Positions 9,622 to 17,555 of a DNA stretch of 56,196 nt are shown piece after piece. The stretch is from positions 1-56,196 of the forward strand of contig CAIQON010000088.1 in assembly GCA_903873475.1 (NCBI GenBank), given 5' to 3'. The DNA is from an uncultured bacterium (GTDB lineage: Bacteria; Pseudomonadota; Gammaproteobacteria; Burkholderiales; CAIKXV01). Each line of letters opens with the position of its first letter. The first letter of the stretch is position 1. The notes under the pieces are model-generated. The model saw only the letters and a program-made list of their open reading frames with translations. It was not told where the DNA came from and did no database searches. Made by a program: the position numbers and the translations under genes.

Positions 9622-10467
9622 TCAGGCGGGCGCGAACGGCGCCCGGTGGTCATAGGCGGCAGCCGCCTCTTCCATGGTCACGAAACGGGCCCCGCCGGCG
9701 GCGAGCGCGACCAGCAGCTTCTCGAGCGCAAGCATGCGATGGCCACGGCCGATCACGAACGGATGGAAGGTGTAGGTGAGCACGCCCCAGTCGCTGATCG
9801 AGCGCTGCATCCAGGTGAAATCGGCGATCCAGTTGTCGACCACCAGGTTGGCGTTGGAATTGCCCGGCAGCAGCGTCTGCGGGGTACGGATGAATTCGAA
9901 CACCGGATAGTCGTCGAGAGACCACGAGATCGGCAGTTCTATCAGCCGGGTCGGCTTGCCGAACACCGCCGGCTGCTCGAGCTCGATGATGTCGCCCTGG
10001 CGGACGCGGTAGGGCGTGTAGTCGTCACCCATCATCGAGCTGTCGTAGCGGAAGCCATGGGCGAGCAGCAGTTCGACCGAATGCGGGGAAAGGTCCCAGG
10101 ACGGTGACCGGTAGCCGCGCGCGTACTGCCCGGTCAGGCGCTTGATCGCCTCGTTGGCGCGCGCGAGGCCGGACTCTTCCTGCTCGCGGGTGAGCTGCGC
10201 CGGCGGCACGTGCGTCCAGCCGTGGTGCGCGATCTCGTGGCCGGCGTCGAACACCGCCTTGCACTGCACCGGATAGGTCTCGAGCGTGTGGCCGGGGATG
10301 CACCAGGTGCTGCGTACCTTGTGCTGGCGCAGCATCTCGAGGATGCGCGGCGCAGCCGCCGGCCCGAACTCGCCGAGCGAGATCGGCGAGGGCGAGGTCA
10401 TGCCGCGCGAGATGAACCCCGACATGGCGTCGAAGTCGAAGGTGATGCAGACGAGAAGGTCGGCCAT
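9622..10467 (-). CDS. Polysaccharide deacetylase-family (NodB homology) hydrolase
   Basis: Metal-dependent carbohydrate esterase 4-type amide hydrolase of 281 aa. The first motif TFDFDA carries the catalytic and metal Asp pair, motif 2 is GHEIAHHGWTH with the two metal His, and motif 3 is YRSPSWDLS. A late YTFHPFVIGRGHR provides the second catalytic His region. There is no signal peptide, so it is likely cytoplasmic and acts on a small N-acyl or cyclic amide compound, as in the PuuE allantoinase/imidase-like group, rather than on cell wall. The start MADLLVCITFDFD is the family-typical N-terminus; its Shine-Dalgarno is weak. Bug no. 2 begins 29 nt after it. Confidence 0.88.
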   Translation of the reverse strand: MADLLVCITFDFDAMSGFISRGMTSPSPISLGEFGPAAAPRILEMLRQHKVRSTWCIPGHTLETYPVQCKAVFDAGHEIAHHGWTHVPPAQLTREQEESGLARANEAIKRLTGQYARGYRSPSWDLSPHSVELLLAHGFRYDSSMMGDDYTPYRVRQGDIIELEQPAVFGKPTRLIELPISWSLDDYPVFEFIRTPQTLLPGNSNANLVVDNWIADFTWMQRSISDWGVLTYTFHPFVIGRGHRMLALEKLLVALAAGGARFVTMEEAAAAYDHRAPFAPA

Positions 10468-10562
10468 GCGTTCCGGGGCGACACGCGGTCGCGCGCTGAG
10501 TGGTGACACTCAATACTTACCACAAAGAAGGGAGCGTGCCGCCCCCCCCTGCAACCGCCCCG

Positions 10563-11555
10563 CTACTCCACGCGGGCACCGGTGAGGGCAATCAGCTTGC
10601 CGTACTGGACGAAGTCGGACTTCAGCCGCGCCCCGAACTCCTCCGGCGTGCCACCCCAGGGGTCGAGCGCCTGGGCCGACAGCGTCGAGGCCACGTCCGG
10701 CAGCTTCAGCGCGCGGTTCACCTCCGCGTTGAGGCGGTCGATCACCGGCCGCGGCGCCGCCGCCGGCGCCATCAGTCCGATCCAGGGGCTCAGCTCGTAG
10801 CCGGGCACGCCCGATTCGGCGATGGTCGGCACGTCGGGCAGGGTCGGCGAACGGCGAGCCGAGGCGACTCCGAGCGCGCGCAGGCGGCCGGTCTTGATGT
10901 GCGCGATCACCGATGCGATGGTCGCCAGCGAGGCCTGCGCTTCGCCACCGAGCAGGCCGACCACCTGCGGGCCACCGCCCTTGTACGGCACATGAACCAG
11001 CTTCGTGCCGGTCATCGACCCGAACAGGGCCATCGACAGGTGCGGGATGCTGCCGTTGCCGGCGGTCGAATACATCAGCTGGTCGGGGCGGGCGCGTGCC
11101 AGTGCGACGAATTCCTTGACCGACTTCACCGGCAACGAAGGATGCACCACCAGCACGGCCGTCTGCGCAGTGAGCAGCGCAACTGGCGCGAAGTCGCGCA
11201 GCGTGTCGTACGGCAGCTTCTGGTAGAGATGGGCGTTGGCGACATGGGTCACCGACTGCACCAGCAGCGTGTAGCCGTCGGGCGCCGACTTGGCGACATG
11301 GTCGGTGCCGATGGTGCCGCCAGCGCCACCCCGGTTGTCGATCACCACCGGCTGGCCGATCGTATCGGCCACGCGCAGCATCACGGTGCGCCCGGCGATG
11401 TCGTTGGCGCCACCGGGTGGCCAGGGAATGACGACACGCAGCGGCTTCGATGGAAAGGCCTGTTGTGCGAACGCAGCCGGCTGGCCGCACGTCCATGCGA
11501 GCACGCATCCCAGCGTGCCCAGGGCCGCGGGAACCACAGCGGCGATCGGTTTCAT
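10563..11555 (-). CDS. Bug/TctC-family periplasmic substrate-binding protein (no. 3)
   Basis: Receptor of 330 aa. The signal peptide MKPIAAVVPAALG... is cleaved near PAAFAQ. The mature sequence has QAFPSKPLRVVIPWPPGGANDI with the ligand-facing Asp, VIDNRGGAGGTIG, SAPDGYTLL, VVHPSLPVKSVKEF and HVPYKGGGPQVVGLLGG. The ATG follows GAGGAGA, and longer in-frame starts are rejected because they extend the signal peptide. It is 22 nt downstream of the truncated Bug no. 4, forming a tandem pair probably derived from duplication; its complete signal peptide contrasts with that neighbour. Confidence 0.92.
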   Translation of the reverse strand: MKPIAAVVPAALGTLGCVLAWTCGQPAAFAQQAFPSKPLRVVIPWPPGGANDIAGRTVMLRVADTIGQPVVIDNRGGAGGTIGTDHVAKSAPDGYTLLVQSVTHVANAHLYQKLPYDTLRDFAPVALLTAQTAVLVVHPSLPVKSVKEFVALARARPDQLMYSTAGNGSIPHLSMALFGSMTGTKLVHVPYKGGGPQVVGLLGGEAQASLATIASVIAHIKTGRLRALGVASARRSPTLPDVPTIAESGVPGYELSPWIGLMAPAAAPRPVIDRLNAEVNRALKLPDVASTLSAQALDPWGGTPEEFGARLKSDFVQYGKLIALTGARVE

Positions 11556-11577
11556 CTTGGTTTCTCCTCTGGATGCA

Positions 11578-12507
11578 TCAGCCGCGGTCGATCGCCCCGG
11601 CACCGTTCCTTCGGCCGCGCAGGCCGAGCCGCGTGGCCGTGGCGAGCGCAACTTCGTACTCCTGCTTCAGCGCTTCGTGGAACCCGGCTGCATCGAGCCA
11701 GGCGACGACGGAACCCATTGCTTCGATCTCGCCGACGAATGCAGGGTCCTGCGCGAGGTCTCCAACGGTGGCGGCCCACCGGTCGACGATGCCAGCATCG
11801 AGCCCGGGCGGGCCGACGATGCCGGTCCAGCCGAGCAGGTCGAAGCCGTTCAAGCCGCACTCGAGCGCCGTGGGTACGTCCGGCCAGGCAGCGGTGCGCC
11901 GATCGCCGCTGACCGCGAGCGCACGAAGCATTCCCGAACGCAGCAGGTCTCCCATCTCGCCAACGTACTGGGCGGCAAGGTCGGTCCGCCCGTCGATCAC
12001 TGCCTGCAGGATGGCGGCACCCCCATGGAAAGTGACACGACCGAGGTCAGCCAGCGCGATACCGCCGGACTCGAACAACCGCGCGAGCGCGAGGATGGAG
12101 GCACCGCCGGTGCCCGAGGTGCCGATCCGGTGGCTGGCGGGCGCCGTGCGCACCTGCGCCAGCAGTTCCCGCAGTGTCGTCCAGCGCGAATCGCCGCGTA
12201 CCACGATGGCGAGCGCGCTGGCACTGACCCGCACCACCGGCAGCGGATCGTGCCATCGGTAGGGCAAGGTGCTGTCGATAGCCGGGTTCTGGGTCGCCTG
12301 CCCGGTCGCGCTCAGCATCATCGTCCGACCGTCGGGCGCCGCGCCCAGCAACTCCAGCGTGCCGGTCGTACCACCGCTGCCGGCGACATTGCGCACCTTC
12401 ACCGGCACCGACCAGCGACGCTCCAGATGACGCGCCAGCGCGCGCGCGGTGAGGTCCGTCACCCCGTCCACCGGAAACGGCACGATCAAGGAAATGGGGT
12501 CAGACAC
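11578..12507 (-). pseudogene. Bug/TctC-family protein (no. 4), signal peptide replaced by repeat
   Basis: The frame is open for 309 aa and carries most of a mature Bug protein (LIVPFPVDGVTDLTARAL, GSGGTTGTLE, then a lobe-2 region FHGGAAILQAVIDGRTDLAAQ). It has no signal peptide: the first codons GTG TCT GAC CCC ATT are themselves the intergenic repeat unit. The similarity to other Bug proteins begins right after it, where they have xPAKPIRLIVPF. Lobe 2 also lacks the usual HVPYKG. Export is therefore unlikely, and I call it a 5'-truncated pseudogene. If expressed from the GTG it would be a cytoplasmic protein. It precedes Bug no. 3 by 22 nt. Confidence 0.65.
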
Positions 12508-12650
12508 GGATTTGAAGAATCCAGGACAGAAACCGGGTCAGACCCGGATTAACGTCGAAGCGCCCCGACCCGCCGCCACCCAGCCAGCCAGCACGCGCTA
12601 GAAACCGTGTCTGACCCGGGTTCTTGAAAAGCCGTGTCTGACCCGGGTTT
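12496..12650. repeat. Cluster of four palindromic REP-like repeat units
   Basis: Units are GGGGTCAGACACGGATTT (12496-12513), AACCGGGTCAGACCCGGATT (12531-12550, containing the perfect inverted repeat CCGGGTC-A-GACCCGG at 12533-12547), GTGTCTGACCCGGGTT (12607-12622) and GTGTCTGACCCGGGTTT (12634-12650). The first two face the opposite way to the last two. Related units lie at 1, 34.4 kb and the right window end. The core GTCTGAC/GTCAGAC is shared. Confidence 0.85.
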
Positions 12651-12671
12651 CGGCACGCGCAGGGCGTGCGA

Positions 12672-13850
12672 TCAGGGGCGGGTTTCGCCGTGGCGAAGCG
12701 CTGCCTCGTACATCGGATAGGCGCTGGTCACGCTGCCGGTGGAGATCGGCGGCACCGAACGCACCGACTTCGGGGTGAGCTGGGCCAGCGAGGTGACGCC
12801 CATCAGCCCCATCGCGCTGCGTATCTCGAGCTCGAGCAGTTCGAGCATGCGGATCACGCCCGGCTCGCCGGCCGCGGCCAGGGCCCAGCCGTGCAGCTTG
12901 CCGATGCCGACCGCCTTCGCGCCCAGCGCCACCGCCTTGACGATGTCGGTGCCACGCAGGATGCCGCCATCCATCAGCACCTCGGCGCGGCCGTCGACCG
13001 CTTCGGCTACCTCCGGCAGCACCTCGATGCTCGCCTGCGCATGGTCGAGTTGGCGTCCGCCGTGGTTCGAGACGTAGACGACGTCGACGCCATGCTCGAC
13101 GGCGAGCTTCGCGTCTTCGCCGGTGGCGATGCCCTTCAGGATCAGCGGCACGCCCATGCGCTCTTTCATCCAGAGCACGTAGTCCCAGGTGAGGCTCGCC
13201 TGGTGCGACGCATCGCCGCCGCCCTCGCGCACCAGCTGGTGGTTGATCAGGTCGCGTTCACGACGGCTGTAGTAGGCGCGGTCGACGGTCACGCACAGCG
13301 CGTCATAGCCGAGTGACTTCGCACGGTCGAGGATGTCGCCCACCCATACCTTGTCGCCGCGTACATACAGCTGGAAGATCAGCGGCTTGCCCGCTTCCTT
13401 CGCGATGATGTCCAGGCCCGGCCGCGCTGCGGTGCTGACGAAGCAGGGCACGTTCTTCTTCACCGCGGCCACCGCGACCGCAGCCGCGCCACGCGGGTCG
13501 GCGTACTGGAGGTAGTTGCCGATCGGCGCGATGAACATCGGCACTGGCATCGGCTTGCCCAGCAGCGAGGTGGTGGTGTCGAGCTGGCGCACGTCGACCA
13601 GCACGCGCTGGCGCAGTGCGAGGCTGTCCAGCGCCATCCGGTTGCGGCGCAGGGTCGCTTCGGAATCCGAACCGCCGGACAGCATGTCCCAGGTGCCCTG
13701 CGACAGGTTGCGGCGCGCAGCCGCGACGATCTCCTGCAGCGTCGAGAAGCTCTGGGCAAGCGCATGCTGTGCGGCCAGGCGGGTGGCGTCGGCCACCTGT
13801 GCGGGATCCTGGGCCTGCTTGGGGTCGATCGGCTTGACTGCGGCGCTCAT
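12672..13850 (-). CDS. FMN-dependent alpha-hydroxy-acid oxidase/dehydrogenase
   Basis: TIM-barrel flavoenzyme of the L-lactate dehydrogenase (LldD)/glycolate oxidase/mandelate dehydrogenase family, 392 aa. It oxidises an L-2-hydroxy acid to the 2-oxo acid. Key features are PMFIAPIGNYLQYADPRGAAA (FMN phosphate side), CVTVDRAYYSRRERD, LILKGIATGEDA (flavin-binding Lys) and the active-site block VSNHGGRQLDHAQASIEVLPE with the catalytic His and substrate Arg, followed by LMDGGILRGTDIVKA. The ATG follows GGAGTAG. It is 22 nt downstream of Bug no. 5, so that receptor may feed it a hydroxycarboxylate (inference). The exact hydroxy acid is not identifiable. Confidence 0.92.
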   Translation of the reverse strand: MSAAVKPIDPKQAQDPAQVADATRLAAQHALAQSFSTLQEIVAAARRNLSQGTWDMLSGGSDSEATLRRNRMALDSLALRQRVLVDVRQLDTTTSLLGKPMPVPMFIAPIGNYLQYADPRGAAAVAVAAVKKNVPCFVSTAARPGLDIIAKEAGKPLIFQLYVRGDKVWVGDILDRAKSLGYDALCVTVDRAYYSRRERDLINHQLVREGGGDASHQASLTWDYVLWMKERMGVPLILKGIATGEDAKLAVEHGVDVVYVSNHGGRQLDHAQASIEVLPEVAEAVDGRAEVLMDGGILRGTDIVKAVALGAKAVGIGKLHGWALAAAGEPGVIRMLELLELEIRSAMGLMGVTSLAQLTPKSVRSVPPISTGSVTSAYPMYEAALRHGETRP

Positions 13851-13872
13851 GCTCTACTCCGTGGGGTCGGGA

Positions 13873-14910
13873 TTACTCGGGCGCGATGTTCGCTTCACGC
13901 GCGACCTTCTGCCAGCGCGCGATCTCGCTGCGGTTGAACGCCTCGTATTCCTCGGGCGTGCTGCCGACAGGATCGGCACCCTGGTCGGCGAAGACCTTCT
14001 TCACGTCGGCCGAACCGAGCGCGGCGCGGATCGACGCATGCATACGATCGACGATCGGGCGCGGCGTGCCGGCAGGCCCGAGGATACCGAAGCCGCTCGA
14101 CACCACGAAGCCCGGCAGGCCCGACTCTTCCATCGTCGGGACATCGGGGGCAGCGGACGAACGCCTGACGCCGGCCTGCGCGATCAGGCGCACCTTGCCA
14201 GAGCGCACGAACTGTATGACGGCAGGCAGGCTGGCAAACTGGAACTCGACCTGCCCCCCGATCAGGTCGACCAGCGCCGGACCTGCGCCCTTGTAGGGGA
14301 CATGGGTGAACCGGACCTTGGCCGCGGCATTGAGCAGTTCGCCCGACAGGTGTCCGACGGTACCCCGTCCCGCCGTCGAGTAGTTCACCTGGTCGGGCCG
14401 CTTGCGCCCGAGTGCGATCAGCTCCTTCACGTTGCGTACCGGCAGCGACGGATGGACGATCAGCGCCGTGGGCACGTCGGCTACCAGCGAGATCGGCTGG
14501 AAGTCCTTGACCGCGTCGAACGGCAGCTTCTTCACCATCGCCGGGTTGATCACATGCGAGGCCGACACCATCAGAAGCGTGTAGCCGTCCGGCGTCGCCC
14601 GGGCAACGATCTCGCTGCCGATCACCCCGCCCGCGCCGCCGCGATTCTCGATCAGCACCTGCTGGCCGAGGGACTCGGCCATGCGCGGGGCGATCACGCG
14701 CGCGATGATGTCGGTGTTGCCCCCGGGGGCGAACGGCACAACCATCCGGACGGGTTTCGCCGGCCAGGCCTGACCCAGCGCCACGCCCGGCAGCAGGCCG
14801 GTGAAGGCCGAGCAGGCGAGCGTCAGTGCAGCCGCGACATGCACGCCAGTGCGCCCGGCCGCTGCATTGCGGGCGGGCATCGAGCAGGACGATTTGGACA
14901 GCGTGTTCAT
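13873..14910 (-). CDS. Bug/TctC-family periplasmic substrate-binding protein (no. 5)
   Basis: Receptor of 345 aa with a long signal peptide cleaved near PGVALGQ. Mature hallmarks are AWPAKPVRMVVPFAPGGNTDI, IENRGGAGGVIGSE, ATPDGYTLLMVSASHVINP, VHPSLPVRNVKEL and HVPYKGAGPALVDLIGGQ. The start is preceded by GGAGGAG. It leads a two-gene minus-strand unit with the FMN hydroxy-acid enzyme and is divergent, across 153 nt, from the isocitrate/isopropylmalate-type dehydrogenase. Confidence 0.92.
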   Translation of the reverse strand: MNTLSKSSCSMPARNAAAGRTGVHVAAALTLACSAFTGLLPGVALGQAWPAKPVRMVVPFAPGGNTDIIARVIAPRMAESLGQQVLIENRGGAGGVIGSEIVARATPDGYTLLMVSASHVINPAMVKKLPFDAVKDFQPISLVADVPTALIVHPSLPVRNVKELIALGRKRPDQVNYSTAGRGTVGHLSGELLNAAAKVRFTHVPYKGAGPALVDLIGGQVEFQFASLPAVIQFVRSGKVRLIAQAGVRRSSAAPDVPTMEESGLPGFVVSSGFGILGPAGTPRPIVDRMHASIRAALGSADVKKVFADQGADPVGSTPEEYEAFNRSEIARWQKVAREANIAPE

Positions 14911-14942
14911 GGTCTGGCTCCTCCAGCCGGTCAGGCGATTGC

Positions 14943-14957
14943 TCCGGCCATGCCGGA
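14943..14957. promoter_or_regulatory. 15-bp inverted repeat in a divergent intergenic region
   Basis: TCCGGC-CAT-GCCGGA is a perfect 6+3+6 inverted repeat in the 153-nt region between Bug no. 5 (minus) and the dehydrogenase (plus). Its position suits a shared operator, but GC-rich inverted repeats of this size occur by chance and no promoter elements are convincing. Confidence 0.25.
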
Positions 14958-15063
14958 TGTTCTGCGCCCTGCCGTTGCAGACGGAGGACGCTGTTTACCT
15001 CGTTCGATAGTAGCATCGGGACCACATTCAGCAGCGCCCCTGCGCACCCATACCGGAGGAATC

Positions 15064-16125
15064 ATGCAGCTCAGGATCGCGATCCTCGAAGGCGACGACA
15101 TCGGCCTCGAGGTAGTGCCGGAAGCAGTCAAGGTCATGAAGGCCGCCGCCGCAAAGGCAGGCCTGGCGGTGGAGTGGCTGCCGCTGCCCATCGGCCGGGC
15201 CGGGCACGCATCGCATGGACATTCCATGCCGCAGTTCACGGTCGATTCACTGAAGACCGTCGACGGTTGGCTGCAAGGGCCGATCGGCCACAACGCCTAC
15301 CCGCGCGGCGACGCCACATGGATCAACCCGCCGCTGCGCAAGATCTTCGAGCTGTTCGCCAACGTCAAGCCGGTGAAGTCGTACCCGAACATCGCCTCCA
15401 TCCACAAGGACGTGGACATCGTGTTCCTGCGCGAGGTGACCGAAGGCATGCAGTCGGGCAGCGTCACCTTCGCCGGCACCGGCGAGTTCCGCCCGAACGA
15501 CGACATCACCATCGGCCATCGGGTGATCACCCGGAAGGGCTCGAACCGGGTCGCACGCGCAGCCTTCGAGATCGCGCGCACGCGCAAGCGCAAGCGCGTC
15601 ACCGCGGTGCACAAGGAGCCGATCTTCAGGCTGGCCTGCGGCATGTTCGCGGAGGAATGCCGCAAGGTCGCGCAGGAGTATCCCGACGTCTCGTTCGACG
15701 AGGTACTGGTCGACGGTTTCGCGATGAAGCTGGTGATGAAGCCGCAGCCCTACGACGTGGTCGTCACCACCAACCAGTTCGGCGACATCCTGACCGACGA
15801 AGGCGCCGGCCTGGTCGGCGGCCTCGGCCTCGCCCCCGGGCTGTGCATCGGTGCGCACCAGGCGATGGCGCAGGCCACCCACGGCTCCGCGCCGGACATC
15901 GCCGGCCAGAACATCGCCAACCCCTACGCGATGATCATGTCGGGAAAGATGCTGTTCGAATGGCTGGGACACCAGCGCGGGCTGCCCGAGGCGGTGGCCG
16001 CAGCGGCAGCGATCGACGCGGCGATGGACGCGGTGATCGCCGATGCCAGGGCCCTCACGGGCGACCTCGGCGGCGGCGGCAGCACCCGCGAGATGGGTGA
16101 TGCGGTGGTGGCGGCGATCGGCTGA
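15064..16125 (+). CDS. Isocitrate/isopropylmalate dehydrogenase-family protein
   Basis: Beta-decarboxylating dehydrogenase of 353 aa using NAD(P) and Mg to oxidise and decarboxylate a 2-hydroxy acid (isocitrate, 3-isopropylmalate, homoisocitrate, tartrate or similar). Seen are ILEGDDIGLEVVPEAVKVM at the N-terminus, PLRKIFELFANVKPVKSYPN with substrate-binding Arg, EVTEGMQSG, VHKEPIFRL with the catalytic Lys, and the metal/cofactor block NQFGDILTDEGAGLVGGLGLAPG plus THGSAPDIAGQNIANP. The ATG follows GGAGGAA. It is monocistronic and divergent from Bug no. 5. The LeuCD-like hydro-lyase at 29.5 kb could belong to the same kind of pathway, but they are not adjacent. Confidence 0.9.
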   Translation: MQLRIAILEGDDIGLEVVPEAVKVMKAAAAKAGLAVEWLPLPIGRAGHASHGHSMPQFTVDSLKTVDGWLQGPIGHNAYPRGDATWINPPLRKIFELFANVKPVKSYPNIASIHKDVDIVFLREVTEGMQSGSVTFAGTGEFRPNDDITIGHRVITRKGSNRVARAAFEIARTRKRKRVTAVHKEPIFRLACGMFAEECRKVAQEYPDVSFDEVLVDGFAMKLVMKPQPYDVVVTTNQFGDILTDEGAGLVGGLGLAPGLCIGAHQAMAQATHGSAPDIAGQNIANPYAMIMSGKMLFEWLGHQRGLPEAVAAAAAIDAAMDAVIADARALTGDLGGGGSTREMGDAVVAAIG

Positions 16126-16146
16126 GCGAGCGCGCGGCGGCCTGCG

Positions 16147-16202
16147 TCAGACGATCAGCGTCAGACGACCAGCGTCAGACGACCAACGTCAGACGACCAA
16201 CG
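16147..16202. repeat. Four tandem copies of a 14-bp unit
   Basis: The units are TCAGACGATCAGCG, TCAGACGACCAGCG and two copies of TCAGACGACCAACG, followed by a broken fifth copy (TCAGGGG). The array lies between the convergent ends of the dehydrogenase gene (stop 16125) and the aminotransferase gene (stop at 16217). It shares the TCAGAC core with the dispersed repeat family but is not palindromic. Confidence 0.85.
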
Positions 16203-16216
16203 TCAGGGGACTGGCT

Positions 16217-17545
16217 TCAGGGTGTCCGCACCGCCGCGTCCACCGCTGCCCGCAGCCGGCGCACGATCTCGACCACTTCGTCGTCGCCGACGATGAACGG
16301 CGGAGCCAGCAGCACATGGTCGCCGCGTTCGCCGTCGATGGTGCCGCCCATGGAATACACGCAAAGCCCCTGGCGCATCGCCTCGGCCTTGACCCGTGCA
16401 TGCATCCTGAGCGCCGGGTCGAACGGCGCGTCGTCCGCCCGGTCGGCCACCAGTTCGATCGACCAGAACAGGCCTCGGCCGCGCACGTCACCGACATGCG
16501 CATGCTCGCGAAACTGGTCGAGCAGCGCGGCCTGCAGCTTTTCGCCCTGTGCGCGCACCCGCGGCAGCAGCCCGTCGCGCTGCACGACCGTCTGCACCGC
16601 CAGCGCCGCTGCGCAGGCGACCGGGTGGCCGATGTAGGTATGGCCGTGCGAGAACGAGCCGGAGCCTTCGAGGATCGGCCGGTAGACCTTCTCGCTCGCC
16701 AGCGTTGCGCCGATCGGCTGGTAGCCGGCGCCCAGCCCCTTGGCCACGACCATGAGGTCGGGCACCACGCCCTCCTGCTCGCAGGCATGCAGCGTGCCGG
16801 TGCGGCCCATGCCGCACATCACCTCGTCGAGCATCAGCAGCACGCCGTACCGGTCGCAGACGGTGCGCACCTTCTCGAAGTACCCGGGCACCGGCGGCAC
16901 GGTGCCCGCGGTGGCACCCCCGACGGTCTCGGCGAGGAAGCCGATCACCGTGTCGGCCCCGAGCTTCAGGATCGCCTGCTCGAGTTCATCCGCGAGCCGC
17001 TGCCCGTAGGCTTCGTCGGATTCGCCGACGGGCCGGTAGCGGTACGGGAAGCAGGGCGACACATGCGTGACCGGCAGCAGGATCGGCTCGAACAGCCGAC
17101 GCGCGGATTCGCGCTGCCCGACCGACATCGCGCCGAGCGTGTTGCCGTGGTAGCTCTGCCGGCGCGCGATGAAGTGCCTGCGTTGCGGCTGGCCGATCTC
17201 GACGAAATACTGGCGCGCCATCTTCAGCGCAGCCTCGACCGCCTCGGATCCGCCGGACACGAAGTACACATGCTCGATGCCCGCCGGCGCGTGCGCGACC
17301 AGATGGTCGGCCAGCGCTTCAGCCGGCTCGCTGCTGAAGAAACTGGTATGCGCATAGGCGAGCGCGCCGACCTGCTCGCGGATCGCCTCGACCACTTCGG
17401 GATGGCCGTGGCCCAGGCACGACACGGCAGCCCCGCCCGAGGCATCGAGGTAGCGGCGTCCGTCATGGTCGGTGACCCAGCAGCCTGCACCGCCCACGGC
17501 CACCGGCATCGTGCTGCGCCCGCTGCGCTGGATGATCCGGCTCAT
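16217..17545 (-). CDS. Class III aminotransferase (acetylornithine/omega-amino acid type)
   Basis: PLP transaminase of 442 aa, last gene of the eight-gene minus-strand operon. Motifs are FVSGGSEAVEAALKMARQY (phosphate binding), MLDEVMCGMGRTG (Asp240) and VVAKGLGAGYQPIGA (Lys269, Schiff base). HTYIGHPVACAAALA near 315 is the usual dimer-interface segment. It is clearly distinct from the bauA-like enzyme at 7.2 kb. It starts 10 nt after the amidohydrolase gene. In this operon it could remove the amino group of an amine or amino acid released by hydrolysis (inference). The C-terminal end abuts the 14-bp tandem repeat. Substrate unknown. Confidence 0.9.
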   Translation of the reverse strand: MSRIIQRSGRSTMPVAVGGAGCWVTDHDGRRYLDASGGAAVSCLGHGHPEVVEAIREQVGALAYAHTSFFSSEPAEALADHLVAHAPAGIEHVYFVSGGSEAVEAALKMARQYFVEIGQPQRRHFIARRQSYHGNTLGAMSVGQRESARRLFEPILLPVTHVSPCFPYRYRPVGESDEAYGQRLADELEQAILKLGADTVIGFLAETVGGATAGTVPPVPGYFEKVRTVCDRYGVLLMLDEVMCGMGRTGTLHACEQEGVVPDLMVVAKGLGAGYQPIGATLASEKVYRPILEGSGSFSHGHTYIGHPVACAAALAVQTVVQRDGLLPRVRAQGEKLQAALLDQFREHAHVGDVRGRGLFWSIELVADRADDAPFDPALRMHARVKAEAMRQGLCVYSMGGTIDGERGDHVLLAPPFIVGDDEVVEIVRRLRAAVDAAVRTP

Positions 17546-17555
17546 CGCGTAACGC

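Noticed and set aside
13516-15063. In-frame open extension upstream of the isocitrate/isopropylmalate-type dehydrogenase
   Set aside because: It runs antisense through Bug no. 5 and the FMN enzyme. The ATG at 15064 has a clear ribosome-binding site and the family N-terminus.
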